A stretch of 34,819 nt of DNA from an uncultured Flavobacteriales bacterium (GTDB lineage Bacteria; Bacteroidota; Bacteroidia; Flavobacteriales; Crocinitomicaceae): NCBI GenBank assembly GCA_946479985.1, contig CAMLIF010000028.1:1-34819 (forward strand). Direction: 5' to 3'. The translations under genes and the position numbers were made by a program. The notes below the pieces were generated by a model, which saw only the letters and a program-made list of their open reading frames with translations, was not told where the DNA came from and did no database searches. Shown here piece by piece: positions 15,640 through 24,977 of the stretch (position 1 is its first letter; the number at the start of each line of letters is the position of its first letter).

Positions 15640-17027
15640 ATTTAAACGAGTCAAATAAGCAATCTGCTCAGAGCCTTAAAAAAGCGTTTGAGAACTGGGA
15701 AAACCCTTCCCCGCCGGATAGTTTATGGAATAAACTCGACAACTCTTTAACTGAGGAATTTACCAAAAACCATTCAGCTTCAGAAACTCCGCATTCATTA
15801 GAAGCGGCATTTTCAGATTGGGATGCAGATGCCCCGGGAGATTCACTTTGGTCGAAATTAGACGCCGATCTTTCTTCAGAAGCCGTCTGGAATAAATTGG
15901 ATAAATCACTGGATTCGTCAGAAAGCCCGGATGCATGGTTAACTGCTGCATACTCCGAGTGGTCGACCGGAACAAACAACGACGGCTGGAACAAACTAGA
16001 CGAAGCACTTTCACGCGAACGTGTCTGGGCTCGCCTGAACAGCAGTCTGAGCAAACCTATTGCAACTTCTTCTTCGTGGTTGAAATATGCTGCAAGCTTA
16101 ATAACATTCTTCTTCCTGAGTTTTTTCATGAATGACGAATCAACTGAACCTTCGGTTATTATTTCAGACAATTCAGGAACTGCAGACACCGAAAACCTGT
16201 TAATTGATCCTACTATTGAACCTGCGTCAACCAATCTTAATCCTACAAACGGAATTACTGTTGCACAACGTATGCCGGCGAAAAACAACAATACTGAGAA
16301 TCCTGACAAACAACGTACAGATCTTGTTCCGAACAATTCGAATAATCCATTACCTGTAAATAATGAGTTATCTGTAGTTGAAAATCAGAAAAACACACTC
16401 GCTGAGCAATTCGAAGTGAATTCTTTAGGCAAAAAGATGAACGATTTTGCCTGCCACGATGATATTATCCGGCAATTGGTTCCTAAAGTGCAATACGCCA
16501 ACTGGACTGTAAGTCTCGGGACACAACTTTCTTTTCTTGACGAAAGCACCAGAGATCAGATCTCAACGGTTACACCGCGCCTTGGGCTAACAGGTGAAAT
16601 AGCCTTCAACAAACATTTCAATCATTGGGGAATTACTCAATCTGCAGGATTCAGTCAATTTGCGCAAACCAACGGTAATTATGTGAATGGCCGTTACTTG
16701 AATTCACAGCAGCAGTTGAGAGTATTGCAGTTCAATACGTCTGTATTCTATAGTATTAAGCGATTTGATATTAACGGCGGATTAGTTTTCACCAGATTAT
16801 TGAGCGGTGACGAACTGCAAAACAGTAAAATCGTGAATGTTTATTACATGACCAATAGCATTCAGGCAGGTTTAACCGGTGGTATTTCTTACAACTTGAC
16901 TCCTTCTTCAACCCGCATGAAATTTGGAATTGGAGCCCAATATCAATGGATTCCGCAGATCAGCGCAGGCAATAGTACTTTCCACGATATTCAGGGATTC
17001 AAACTTTTAGGAAAAATTTCGTTCTAA
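15636..17027 (+). CDS. Putative anti-sigma/outer-membrane hybrid: Trp-rich repeats, one TM helix, linker, beta-barrel-like C-terminus
   Basis: A 463-residue protein starting at a TTG that overlaps the sigma-factor stop (TTGA). Residues 1-140 are soluble and built of related units: AFENW...DSLWNKLDNSL (17-38), AFSDW...DSLWSKLDADL followed by EAVWNKLDKSL (58-92), and AYSEW...DGWNKLDEAL followed by ERVWARLNSSL (105-138). Residues 148-165 form one hydrophobic helix (WLKYAASLITFFFLSFFM). Residues 166-270 are a Ser/Thr/Asn/Pro-rich linker. Residues about 285-463 show alternating amphipathic strands and end in LLGKISF with a terminal Phe, as in outer-membrane beta-barrels (OMP_b-brl type). Read literally, one chain runs from cytoplasm through the inner membrane to the outer membrane. 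The cytoplasmic part would be the anti-sigma domain, although it does not resemble the common zinc or FecR anti-sigma folds. Confidence 0.8.
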   Translation: MNLNESNKQSAQSLKKAFENWENPSPPDSLWNKLDNSLTEEFTKNHSASETPHSLEAAFSDWDADAPGDSLWSKLDADLSSEAVWNKLDKSLDSSESPDAWLTAAYSEWSTGTNNDGWNKLDEALSRERVWARLNSSLSKPIATSSSWLKYAASLITFFFLSFFMNDESTEPSVIISDNSGTADTENLLIDPTIEPASTNLNPTNGITVAQRMPAKNNNTENPDKQRTDLVPNNSNNPLPVNNELSVVENQKNTLAEQFEVNSLGKKMNDFACHDDIIRQLVPKVQYANWTVSLGTQLSFLDESTRDQISTVTPRLGLTGEIAFNKHFNHWGITQSAGFSQFAQTNGNYVNGRYLNSQQQLRVLQFNTSVFYSIKRFDINGGLVFTRLLSGDELQNSKIVNVYYMTNSIQAGLTGGISYNLTPSSTRMKFGIGAQYQWIPQISAGNSTFHDIQGFKLLGKISF

Positions 17028-17073
17028 ATTCCAACCTTTTGAAACTTACTGAATCATAGGGATAGTTAAACAC

Positions 17074-17103
17074 TAAAACAAACAATAAAACAAACAATAA
17101 AAC
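17074..17103. repeat. 12-bp tandem repeat TAAAACAAACAA, 2.5 copies
   Basis: Copies at 17074-17085 and 17086-17097 plus TAAAAC at 17098-17103, exactly repeated. It lies in the 180-base stretch behind the sigma-factor operon, before a small structured region and the terminator. Confidence 0.7.
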
Positions 17104-17182
17104 TAGGTTTGCCGTGGTCTCCAAAAAATTACTACACACGGTAGACACATTAGTAGTTAGGGTAGAACTGAACAACTAGTGA

Positions 17183-17209
17183 AAGAGAGATGAAGGTCTC
17201 TCTTTTTTT
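17183..17209 (+). terminator. Terminator of the sigma-factor operon
   Basis: Stem aagagaga (17183-17190) and tctctctt (17197-17204) with a 6-base loop, followed by TTTTT on the plus strand. It ends next to the tlyA stop at 17208, so it also marks the boundary with the convergent minus-strand unit. Confidence 0.7.
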
Positions 17210-17942
17210 ATGATCTTTTTTTCGTGCAGATCAAAAACTCCTTGTTCCCGTCACCGCCAACAATCGGAGAATCTATCAGACCAATAACTTCTAAATTCGA
17301 ATCGGTGCAAATACGTTTCACATTATTCAATACCTCAGGATAATAGGTAGAATTTCGAACTACACCATGTTTGTTCTTTGCTTTCTTCTCCAGTTCGAAT
17401 TGTGGTTTAATAAGAGCCACCAAAATTCCATTTTCTTTTAAGAACGGATGAACAAACGGAATCACTTTTTCAAGTGAAATAAACGAAACATCTATCACTA
17501 CTCCATCGACCAATTCAGGGATAATATCTGTATTCAAAGAGCGAACATTTGTTTTCTCAATATTTACCACTTTCGGGTTCGTACGGATACGCTCGTGCAA
17601 TTGGTCATGACCAACATCTACACAATAAACCTTTGATGCTCCTTTTGAGAGAAGTACTTCCGTAAATCCACCGGTTGAAGCTCCCAAATCAAGGAAAACC
17701 TTGTCAGTACAATCCAGTTCAAAATGCTCAATTGCCTTTAACAATTTCAAAGCACCCCTGGAAACCCACGACATTTCTTCATTTAGGAGAATGATTTTGG
17801 CATCAACTGAAACCTTCTTTCCTGGTTTTTCAATAGTAACGCCATTAACCAGCACATCACCAATCTTGATGAGTTCTTCGCCACGTGTGCGAGATGTCAC
17901 TAAGCCTCTGTCGAAGAGTATTTTGTCTAAACGTTCTTCCAT
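17208..17942 (-). CDS. tlyA: TlyA-family rRNA 2'-O-methyltransferase (hemolysin A family)
   Basis: A 244-residue two-domain protein. Residues 1-60 are an S4 RNA-binding domain (RLDKILFDRGLVTSRTRGEELI). Residues 62-240 are an FtsJ/RrmJ-like SAM methyltransferase: motif I DLGASTGGFTE (85-95) and candidate catalytic residues Lys66 (VSRGALKL), Asp151 (VIDVSFIS) and Lys179 (LIKPQFE). TlyA enzymes methylate ribose in 16S and/or 23S rRNA; which site applies here cannot be told. The start ATG overlaps the stop of the acetyltransferase gene by one base (TAATG), so this housekeeping gene is the last cistron of the polysaccharide precursor unit. Confidence 0.93.
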   Translation of the reverse strand: MEERLDKILFDRGLVTSRTRGEELIKIGDVLVNGVTIEKPGKKVSVDAKIILLNEEMSWVSRGALKLLKAIEHFELDCTDKVFLDLGASTGGFTEVLLSKGASKVYCVDVGHDQLHERIRTNPKVVNIEKTNVRSLNTDIIPELVDGVVIDVSFISLEKVIPFVHPFLKENGILVALIKPQFELEKKAKNKHGVVRNSTYYPEVLNNVKRICTDSNLEVIGLIDSPIVGGDGNKEFLICTKKRS

Positions 17943-18514
17943 TAAGCTATACGGGTTACCAAACCTTCTGTTAATTTATATTGTTCGTTGCTTTCAGGGC
18001 AAGCAGCAATGCCATTCGCATCGAAATTCAATCTGTGACCATAAGAACTCATCCATCCAATTTGTCGTGCCGGATTCCCAACAACTAATGCGTACGCAGG
18101 AACTTCTTTCGTTACAACCGAACCCGCACCAATAAATGCGTATTCGCCGATATCGTTTCCACAAACAATAGTAGCATTTGCTCCAATGGAAGCACCTTTT
18201 CTAACCACTGTTTTGGAGTATTGATCTCTTCTGTTTACAGCCGAACGCGGATTCATTACATTCGTAAAAACCATAGAAGGACCGAGAAAAACATCGTCTT
18301 CACAGATCACTCCCGTATAAATAGAAACGTTGTTCTGAACCTTCACATTGTTTCCGAGAATAACCTCGGGAGAAACAACTACATTCTGACCAATATTGCA
18401 TTTCTCACCTAAAACACAATTGGGCATAATGTGAGAAAAGTGCCAGATCTTAGACCCTTCGCCTATTGTACAACCTTCGTCTACAACGGCAGTTTCGTGT
18501 GCGAAATAACCCAT
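17942..18514 (-). CDS. WbpD-like UDP-amino-sugar N-acetyltransferase (left-handed beta-helix)
   Basis: A 190-residue hexapeptide-repeat protein; nearly all residues 10-150 fall into [LIV]-G-x-x-x-x turns (IGEGSKIWHFSHI, IGQNVVVSPEVILGNNVKVQNNV). The phrase VFTNVMNPRSAVNRRDQY is characteristic of WbpD/WlbB, which acetylates the 3-amino group of UDP-2-acetamido-3-amino-2,3-dideoxyglucuronate using acetyl-CoA. A short C-terminal tail with two possible metal ligands (AACPESNEQYKL) is usual for the group. The WbpE-like aminotransferase three genes upstream and the UDP-sugar dehydrogenase fit that pathway; the WbpB oxidase step is not in the window. It lies 23 bases after the UXS gene. Confidence 0.85.
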   Translation of the reverse strand: MGYFAHETAVVDEGCTIGEGSKIWHFSHIMPNCVLGEKCNIGQNVVVSPEVILGNNVKVQNNVSIYTGVICEDDVFLGPSMVFTNVMNPRSAVNRRDQYSKTVVRKGASIGANATIVCGNDIGEYAFIGAGSVVTKEVPAYALVVGNPARQIGWMSSYGHRLNFDANGIAACPESNEQYKLTEGLVTRIA

Positions 18515-18537
18515 AGTTTATTTTTTTCCTTTGTTCG

Positions 18538-19533
18538 TTATCTTACAATGAACTTCTCAAAATCAATATGATCTGATTGGTACAGTTCTTCTTTGGTTAG
18601 GCTTTTGAAATAGTCGTAAGTGATTTTCAATCCTTCAGCTCTACCCACTTTCGGCTCCCAGTTCAGAATAGCTCTTGCTTTTGTAATATCCGGCTGACGT
18701 TGTTTCGGATCATCCACAGGCAAATCTTTGTAGATTACTTTTTGCGATGTTCCTGTTAGTTTAATGATCTCTTCAGCAAATTGACCGATAGTTATTTCAT
18801 CCGGATTACCAATGTTTACCGGTTGCGCGTAGTCAGAATGTAATAAACGAACAATTCCTTCCACCAAATCATCGACATAACAAAAAGAACGCGTTTGAGA
18901 ACCATCGCCAAAAACAGTCAAATCTTCACCGCGTAAAGCCTGACCGATAAATGCAGGTAAAACTCTACCGTCGTTCAAACGCATTTTTGGTCCGTAAGTA
19001 TTGAAGATGCGAACTATCCTGGTTTCAACACCGTGAAAAGTGTGATACGCCATGGTGATTGCTTCCTGGAAACGTTTTGCTTCGTCATACACACCACGCG
19101 GACCAACCGGGTTTACATTTCCCCAGTAATCTTCCGTTTGTGGATGCACCGCCGGATCTCCATAAACTTCAGAAGTAGATGCAATCAATACACGAGCTTT
19201 TTTCACACGAGCCAATCCCAAACAGTTGTGAATTCCCAACGAACCAACTTTCAAAGTCTGGATCGGGATTTTCAAATAATCTATCGGGCTTGCCGGCGAA
19301 GCGAAATGCAGAATGTAGTCCAGCTCTCCGGGAACGTGAATAAACTTACTGACATCGTGATTATAGAACTCGAAATTCTCCAGCGGGAACAGGTGCTCAA
19401 TGTTCTTCAAACGACCAGTTATCAGGTTGTCCATTGCAATTACATGGTACCCGTCTTTGATGAAACGATCACACAAATGCGAACCGAGAAATCCGGCTGC
19501 ACCCGTAATTAATATGCGTTTTCTAGCTTCCAT
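18538..19533 (-). CDS. UDP-glucuronate decarboxylase (UDP-xylose synthase family)
   Basis: A 331-residue extended short-chain dehydrogenase. The NAD-binding G-A-A-G-F-L-G-S motif is at residues 11-18, and the catalytic Tyr149-x3-Lys153 is in GVYDEAKRF. The phrases [20 protein letters not shown] and [19 protein letters not shown] are the UXS signature that separates these enzymes from UDP-glucose epimerases and dTDP-glucose dehydratases. The reaction oxidises UDP-glucuronate at C4, decarboxylates it and re-reduces to UDP-xylose. The gene is 2 bases downstream of the UDP-sugar dehydrogenase, which would supply the UDP-glucuronate, so xylose or a relative is a probable constituent of the polymer. 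Confidence 0.92.
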   Translation of the reverse strand: MEARKRILITGAAGFLGSHLCDRFIKDGYHVIAMDNLITGRLKNIEHLFPLENFEFYNHDVSKFIHVPGELDYILHFASPASPIDYLKIPIQTLKVGSLGIHNCLGLARVKKARVLIASTSEVYGDPAVHPQTEDYWGNVNPVGPRGVYDEAKRFQEAITMAYHTFHGVETRIVRIFNTYGPKMRLNDGRVLPAFIGQALRGEDLTVFGDGSQTRSFCYVDDLVEGIVRLLHSDYAQPVNIGNPDEITIGQFAEEIIKLTGTSQKVIYKDLPVDDPKQRQPDITKARAILNWEPKVGRAEGLKITYDYFKSLTKEELYQSDHIDFEKFIVR

Positions 19534-19535
19534 GT

Positions 19536-20852
19536 TTATTTATCGTAAGTTTTTCGTCCAATTGAACTGTAGTAAAATCCTTTTTCGTTCATTTCTTCCA
19601 CGTCGAACAAATTTCGACCATCAAAAATGACTTTATCTTTTAATAACTCTGCTATTTTATCGAAGTCAGGGTTTCTGAAAACTCCCCATTCCGTACAGAT
19701 CAACAAAGCATCGGCGTTATCCAAAGCTTCGTATTCTGTTGCTGCATAAGCAATTTTATCTCCGATTACTCCTTTTATATTCGGCATTGCTTCCGGATCG
19801 TAAGCAGTAATTTCCGCCCCGGCGTTTGTAAGCGCATCAATCATATATAAGGCCGGTGCTTCGCGAATATCATCTGTGTCCGGTTTAAAAGCCAATCCCC
19901 AAAGGGCAATTTTCTTTCCTTTCAAATCTCCTCTGAAGAAATTACTCATTTTCGGAAATAAGATCGTTTTTTGATCTTCGTTCACCGACATGACCGATTT
20001 AAGTATCTCGAACTGGAAATTATTCTCCAACCCTGAATTCACCAGGGCATGAACATCTTTCGGGAAACAAGAACCTCCGTACCCGATTCCCGGAAAAAGG
20101 AATCGTTTTCCAATGCGCTCATCAGAACCAATTCCGATGCGTACTTTATCCACATCTGCTCCAACAATCTCACAGAAATTAGCGATCTCATTCATGAATG
20201 TAATCTTCGTTGCAAGGAACGAATTGGCTGCGTATTTTGTTAATTCGGCAGACTTCTCATCCATGAAAATAATTGGATTTCCTTGTCGGACAAACGGTTT
20301 GTATAATTGCTCCATTACCTTCTCAGCTCTTGCAGAAGAAGTTCCGATCACCACACGGTCCGGTTTCATGAAATCGTCAACGGCAAATCCTTCGCGCAAA
20401 AATTCCGGATTGGAAACCACGTCGAATTCAACTTTCGCGTTTTTAGCAATTGCCGCATGTACTTTTTCAGCTGTACCAACAGGAACAGTACTTTTATCTA
20501 CAATTACCTTATAATCTTTCATGATCTTGCCTAAATCATCGGCAACACCCAGGATGTATCGCAAATCGGCAGAACCATCTTCACCCGGAGGTGTTGGAAG
20601 CGCAAGGAAAATAATTTCCGCATCTGCAATTCCTTCTTCGAGGTTCGTAGTAAATGATAAGCGATTCGCCTTGATATTCCGTTCAAAAAGCACGTCCAGA
20701 TGCGGCTCATAAATCGGAATCTCACCGTTACGCATGCGTTCAACTTTGTTTACGTCGATATCAACACAAATAACCTGGTTTCCGGTTTCGGCGAAACAAG
20801 TTCCGGTTACAAGACCAACGTATCCTGTTCCTACAACAGCAATTTTTTTCAT
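19536..20852 (-). CDS. ugd: UDP-glucose 6-dehydrogenase (UDP-sugar dehydrogenase)
   Basis: A 438-residue NAD-dependent UDP-sugar dehydrogenase with the Rossmann motif [10 protein letters not shown] (8-17), the central STVPVGT and NPEFLREG phrases, and the catalytic Cys262 in [10 protein letters not shown]. It oxidises the C6 hydroxyl of a UDP-hexose to the uronate in two steps. UDP-glucose is the likely substrate because a UDP-glucuronate decarboxylase follows at once. A WbpA-like UDP-GlcNAc dehydrogenase role is possible given the WbpD/WbpE-like neighbours. The start overlaps the aminotransferase stop by four bases (ATGA). Confidence 0.93.
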   Translation of the reverse strand: MKKIAVVGTGYVGLVTGTCFAETGNQVICVDIDVNKVERMRNGEIPIYEPHLDVLFERNIKANRLSFTTNLEEGIADAEIIFLALPTPPGEDGSADLRYILGVADDLGKIMKDYKVIVDKSTVPVGTAEKVHAAIAKNAKVEFDVVSNPEFLREGFAVDDFMKPDRVVIGTSSARAEKVMEQLYKPFVRQGNPIIFMDEKSAELTKYAANSFLATKITFMNEIANFCEIVGADVDKVRIGIGSDERIGKRFLFPGIGYGGSCFPKDVHALVNSGLENNFQFEILKSVMSVNEDQKTILFPKMSNFFRGDLKGKKIALWGLAFKPDTDDIREAPALYMIDALTNAGAEITAYDPEAMPNIKGVIGDKIAYAATEYEALDNADALLICTEWGVFRNPDFDKIAELLKDKVIFDGRNLFDVEEMNEKGFYYSSIGRKTYDK

Positions 20853-21988
20853 GAATGTTGATTACAATAGTTAAGTATTTCAGAACAAATCTTATCCAGA
20901 TGTTCCTGCGACATTTCCGTATGAATAGGAAATGAAATAACGTTTTTTGTTAATTGTTCTGTAACCGGCAGGTTCAAATTCTCCAGTTTAAAAGCTGCAA
21001 AAATTGGTTGTAAATGTGCCGGAAGCGGATAGTAGATCATCGATGGAATTTCCTTTTCTGCCAGGTAATTCTTTAATCCATCTCTGTCAATTCCTTTCAG
21101 CTGAACAGTATATTGGTGAAAAACGTGCGTAGATCCGGATGCTCTTTTCGGAATTGTAATCGCAGGATGAGCACCTAATACGCTATCGTAATGAGCAGCA
21201 ACTGCCTGCCGGGCTGCAGCGTACTTATCCAAATACTGCAATTTCACATTGAGAACTGCAGCCTGCATAGCATCCAAACGTGAGTTACAGCCTACAATTT
21301 CGTGATGGTATTTTTTCTTTTGACCATGATTTGCGATCATTTTCAAACGTTCAGCCAATTCACCGTCGTTCGTGCACATAGCTCCACCGTCACCATAGCA
21401 GCCTAAATTCTTTGATGGAAAAAAGGAAGTACAGCCGATATGGCCAATTGTTCCTGCTTTTTTCACAGAACCATTACGCATTGTATAATCGGCACCAATA
21501 GCCTGGGCATTGTCTTCAATCACAAAGATATTATGCTCATTTGCTATATCCATCAAGGCATTCATATCTGAAACCTGTCCGTATAAATGAACCGGAACAA
21601 TTGCTTTGGTTTTGGATGTAATGGCTTCTTTCACTTTTGCAGGATCAATACAATAAGTGTCCGGATCAACATCTACAAAAACCGGGGTCAATTTCAAAAG
21701 CGCAATTACCTCGGTAGTTGCAATATATGTGAACGACGGAATGATCACCTCATCTCCGGGCTGTAAATCCAGAGCCATCAAAGCAATTTGAAGAGCGTCA
21801 GTTCCATTCGCACATGGAATTACGTGCTTTACGCCCAGGTATTGTTCCAGGCTGTTTTGAAAGCGGTTCACCACCGGGCCACCAATGAAATGAGCACTTT
21901 CGAGTACTTCATTGATCGCAGTTTGTATTTCGCCTTTAATAGATTGGTACTGGGAAACCAGGTCAACCATTTCAATTTTTTTCTCCAT
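20849..21988 (-). CDS. WbpE-like PLP-dependent sugar aminotransferase (DegT/DnrJ/EryC1 family)
   Basis: A 379-residue nucleotide-sugar aminotransferase. The PLP lysine is Lys193 in CTSFFPSKNLGCYGDGGA, with the aspartate in VIEDNAQAIGA (159) and the PCANGTDALQIAL phosphate-binding loop (58-70). The phrases CTSFFPSK.LGCYGDGGA, HGQKKKYHH and CNSRLDAMQAAVL closely recall WbpE of Pseudomonas, which aminates UDP-2-acetamido-3-keto-glucuronate. That function is consistent with the WbpD-like acetyltransferase in the same unit. First gene of the minus-strand precursor unit, preceded by a 174-base gap. Confidence 0.9.
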   Translation of the reverse strand: MEKKIEMVDLVSQYQSIKGEIQTAINEVLESAHFIGGPVVNRFQNSLEQYLGVKHVIPCANGTDALQIALMALDLQPGDEVIIPSFTYIATTEVIALLKLTPVFVDVDPDTYCIDPAKVKEAITSKTKAIVPVHLYGQVSDMNALMDIANEHNIFVIEDNAQAIGADYTMRNGSVKKAGTIGHIGCTSFFPSKNLGCYGDGGAMCTNDGELAERLKMIANHGQKKKYHHEIVGCNSRLDAMQAAVLNVKLQYLDKYAAARQAVAAHYDSVLGAHPAITIPKRASGSTHVFHQYTVQLKGIDRDGLKNYLAEKEIPSMIYYPLPAHLQPIFAAFKLENLNLPVTEQLTKNVISFPIHTEMSQEHLDKICSEILNYCNQHS

Positions 21989-22083
21989 TCGAGTTGATTC
22001 TTACTAAGAAAACGAGGTGCTAAGTTAAGCTTTTTAAGAGGAAAGCTAAAAGAGGAAGAGAGGAAAAGTCAGAATCAGTACAT

Positions 22084-22137
22084 CCTCCCCCTTAATCCCC
22101 ATTTCGGCAGGCTCAATACATCGCCTCCAAAGGGGGA
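22084..22137. repeat. Imperfect inverted repeat with C-run/G-run arms between dacB and the precursor unit
   Basis: tccccctt at 22086-22093 is complementary to aaggggga at 22130-22137. The interior contains ttcggcaggctcaatacatcgcc, similar in style to the dispersed CTTCGACaGGCTCAGT repeats of Bacteroidota. It may be a small non-autonomous repeat, or may act as a transcription attenuator after dacB. The 174-base gap 21989-22162 holds nothing else I recognise. Confidence 0.5.
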
Positions 22138-22162
22138 AAACCTATAACTCTTTCTTTTTTCA

Positions 22163-23623
22163 CTAGTATAAAGCCATTGCGTTCATCACTTTTTCAATAC
22201 GCTCCAATGTTGTTTCGTTTGAGCAATTGTAATTGTTCACGATTATTGCAAAGCAAAGCTTTTTACCTGATTTGGTTTCAACATAACCTGCATAGGATTT
22301 AATCCGTTTCATTGTCCCTGATTTTGCATGTACACGCTTCTCTCCTGCCTGATTCTGACAAACATCCGACAATGTTCCTGAAACTCCAGCAACAGCTAAT
22401 GTTCCGTAAAACGCATCGAATTCTTTACTGGTTGTCATGTATTTGAGCATATTACAGAAATGCTGCGCTGAAATTGCATTACTGCGCGAAAGCCCGCTTC
22501 CGTCTTTCAGATACAATCCGGAAATATTGATCCGGGTTTTCCAGTAATCCATCTCTTTGTCAAGAGAATTCTCAATAGAACCGTTTCCGTTAGCTCCGTA
22601 TCCAACCCAGCAGAGAATTTCTTCTGCAAAGGTGTTCACCGATTTCATGTTTGTCCACCAGGCCACAGAATTGAGTGTTTTTCCGATATGTGTATGCAAA
22701 AGCGTCATGGCTGCATAACGATTATAAGCTGCCATCGGAACAAGTGAACGAACTCCGACACACGAATCAGAAACCAAAAAACCCTTCTCTTTCAGAACCC
22801 TAGAAAATTCCTGCGCGAATGTCAATTCCGGATCAGGCAAACTTCCTTTCACCATGAATTTGCTTGAACCTGCCTGTAAAGTTCCGGTTCCGAATCTGTC
22901 TAAAGAATACGGAGCACCATAAATGTAAGAGTTATCTCCGCTTCCGCCGGTTGAAACATAATTATGGTAAGTTAAACCCGGAACAACAGGAAATGTTCTT
23001 AAAAATGTGGTGGAAGAACCGGCCGTTTTACCAGTAGCGAAATAATAACGCAGCATATTGTCATAAATGGGTAACCCAGTTCCGGCAGCGCCATAGTAAT
23101 TTCCCATATCGCCCCAGGCCCAGCCATCAGGCGCACCTTCATAACCAAACTCTGATCCGTCGGCAATAATTGCTCCGGTAATTTTTTTGATTCCTTTTAG
23201 TTTCAACGAATCTGACCAGGACCGCAGGAAAGTATCTTCTAAGCCATCACCGTTATAGTACCTTGAACCGAGTGCAATATCACCCCCGCCCCGAATCCAG
23301 AGATTTCCGTTGAGAACACTATCTTTTATTATTCCGTCGATGTAAATGCGCGTTTTCGGAGCATAATCCTTTCCCAAAAGCTGATAGGCAGTTGCGGTAG
23401 ACCACAATTTAGTTGTGGAAGCCGGGGGCAAACTCAGATCCGGATTTTTAGACGCTATGATCTGTCCCGTTGAACAATCCATTGCCATAAATGAAACGGA
23501 GGCATTGGCAAAATTCGGATCAACCGAAAACAAGTCGACAGCCGATTGGATAGCGTTTTGTCCATGGGCTGAGGTACAAATAAAAAGTAATAAAATGCTA
23601 ATAAAACGATGTATTCCAGTCAT
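22163..23623 (-). CDS. dacB: D-alanyl-D-alanine carboxypeptidase/endopeptidase (PBP4, DacB family, S13)
   Basis: A 486-residue penicillin-binding protein of peptidase family S13 with a Sec signal peptide (MTGIHRFISILLLFICTSAH plus GQ). All three active-site motifs are present: S69-T-T-K72 in PPASTTKLW, S328-V-N330 in MKSVNTFAEE, and K434-S-G436 in VHAKSGTM. A long insertion between the first two motifs is typical of PBP4. It trims terminal D-Ala and cuts peptide cross-links in the periplasm. It is transcribed towards the polysaccharide precursor genes and diverges from the glycosyltransferase/export unit; the shared upstream gap is 149 bases. Confidence 0.93.
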   Translation of the reverse strand: MTGIHRFISILLLFICTSAHGQNAIQSAVDLFSVDPNFANASVSFMAMDCSTGQIIASKNPDLSLPPASTTKLWSTATAYQLLGKDYAPKTRIYIDGIIKDSVLNGNLWIRGGGDIALGSRYYNGDGLEDTFLRSWSDSLKLKGIKKITGAIIADGSEFGYEGAPDGWAWGDMGNYYGAAGTGLPIYDNMLRYYFATGKTAGSSTTFLRTFPVVPGLTYHNYVSTGGSGDNSYIYGAPYSLDRFGTGTLQAGSSKFMVKGSLPDPELTFAQEFSRVLKEKGFLVSDSCVGVRSLVPMAAYNRYAAMTLLHTHIGKTLNSVAWWTNMKSVNTFAEEILCWVGYGANGNGSIENSLDKEMDYWKTRINISGLYLKDGSGLSRSNAISAQHFCNMLKYMTTSKEFDAFYGTLAVAGVSGTLSDVCQNQAGEKRVHAKSGTMKRIKSYAGYVETKSGKKLCFAIIVNNYNCSNETTLERIEKVMNAMALY

Positions 23624-23772
23624 GTTCTAAAGTTCCCAATTAATAGAACGGGAATCCTCCTGAAAACTAAAACTTTTAAACAGTAAACCGTTACAAAAGA
23701 AGCATTCAACTAATTATTAAATGGCATGAGTTTCGTACTTTTAGCATTCAAATCCAGGGAACACTAAAACTT

Positions 23773-24942
23773 ATGCCGAAGGTACTTCGAATTATTAATC
23801 GCTTCAACATTGGTGGACCTACGTATAATGCTGCTTTCCTGACCCGGTTTTTAGGTGATGATTTTGAAACGCTTTTGATAGGCGGATTACCGGAGCCTGA
23901 AGAAAAGGATTCGCTCCACATTCTGGATCAATATGGTGTTAAACCTATCCTGATTCCGGAAATGAAACGAGAACCGAATTGGAAATCGGACAAAGCTGCC
24001 TACCGTCGGATCAAAGAAATCATAGAAGAATTTAAACCGGATATCGTTCATACGCATGCTGCCAAAGCCGGAGCACTTGGAAGACGCGCTGCCAAATCTG
24101 CCGGAGTACCGGTTATCGTTCATACTTTTCACGGACATGTTTTCCATTCCTATTTCGGATCGGTCAAATCGAAACTATTTCAGATTATTGAACGCAGGCT
24201 CGCTAAAAATTCGACGGGAATTGTTGCCATTTCCGAACTGCAGAAAAAAGAACTAAGTGAAAATTTTAAGATCTGCAAAAAGGAAAAAATACAGGTAGTT
24301 CCACTTGGTTTCGATTTAGTGCAATTTCAGGAAAAACGAATTTCACTCCGCGATGAAGTGAGAAAAGAATTAAACCTTCAGCCGGATGAAGTGGCCGTTG
24401 CAATTATCGGAAGATTAGCTCCGATTAAAAACCATCAGTTATTTTTAGATGTAGTAAAAATACTCGCAGAGAAAGCTATTCGTCCGCGCTTCTTTATTGT
24501 AGGAGACGGAAGCGAGCGTTCCCGGATTGAACAACAAGTGAACCAATTGAATGCAAACTTCAGCTGTAACATTGAAATGACCAGTTGGATTACTGATATT
24601 GCACGATTCAACGCAGGAATTGACGTTATTTGTCTAACTTCAGATAATGAAGGAACTCCTGTTAGCTTAATTGAGGCCCAGGCAAGCTCTATTCCTGTCG
24701 TAAGTACTGACGTTGGTGGTGTTCGGGACATTATGATTGATGGAAAAACGGGGTTTGTTGTTCCAAAAAATAATGCTGATATGTTTGCTGAAAAGCTGGA
24801 GATTTTGATTACTCAAAAAGAAATTCGCGAAAAAATGTCACAAAATGGCTGGAACTTCGTAAGAGAACAATTCCATTATGAAAAATTGGTCTCGAATATG
24901 AGAACTTACTATTATTCATTACTAAATGACAAAAAGAAATGA
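23773..24942 (+). CDS. GT4-family glycosyltransferase
   Basis: A 389-residue GT-B fold enzyme. The N-terminal domain opens with RIINRFNIGGPTYNAAFL, the acceptor-side glycine loop, and contains IVHTHAAKAGALGRRAA and HTFHGHVFHSYFG. The C-terminal domain has the nucleotide-binding IIGRLAPIKNHQLFLD and the E-x7-E pair Glu293/Glu301 in SDNEGTPVSLIEAQ, marking a retaining GT4 enzyme. The donor and acceptor sugars cannot be predicted. It is the first gene of the plus-strand export unit; its stop overlaps an ATG of the following gene (ATGA). It is the only glycosyltransferase of this type in the window. Confidence 0.92.
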   Translation: MPKVLRIINRFNIGGPTYNAAFLTRFLGDDFETLLIGGLPEPEEKDSLHILDQYGVKPILIPEMKREPNWKSDKAAYRRIKEIIEEFKPDIVHTHAAKAGALGRRAAKSAGVPVIVHTFHGHVFHSYFGSVKSKLFQIIERRLAKNSTGIVAISELQKKELSENFKICKKEKIQVVPLGFDLVQFQEKRISLRDEVRKELNLQPDEVAVAIIGRLAPIKNHQLFLDVVKILAEKAIRPRFFIVGDGSERSRIEQQVNQLNANFSCNIEMTSWITDIARFNAGIDVICLTSDNEGTPVSLIEAQASSIPVVSTDVGGVRDIMIDGKTGFVVPKNNADMFAEKLEILITQKEIREKMSQNGWNFVREQFHYEKLVSNMRTYYYSLLNDKKK

Positions 24943-24977
24943 AGCTGATCCGTGGCGGAACACTTGATATTAAAAAA

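Noticed and set aside
22084..22137. Rho-independent terminator after dacB
   Set aside because: The arms are only 8 bases with a 36-base interior, and no clean T-run follows on the minus strand; kept only as a repeat.
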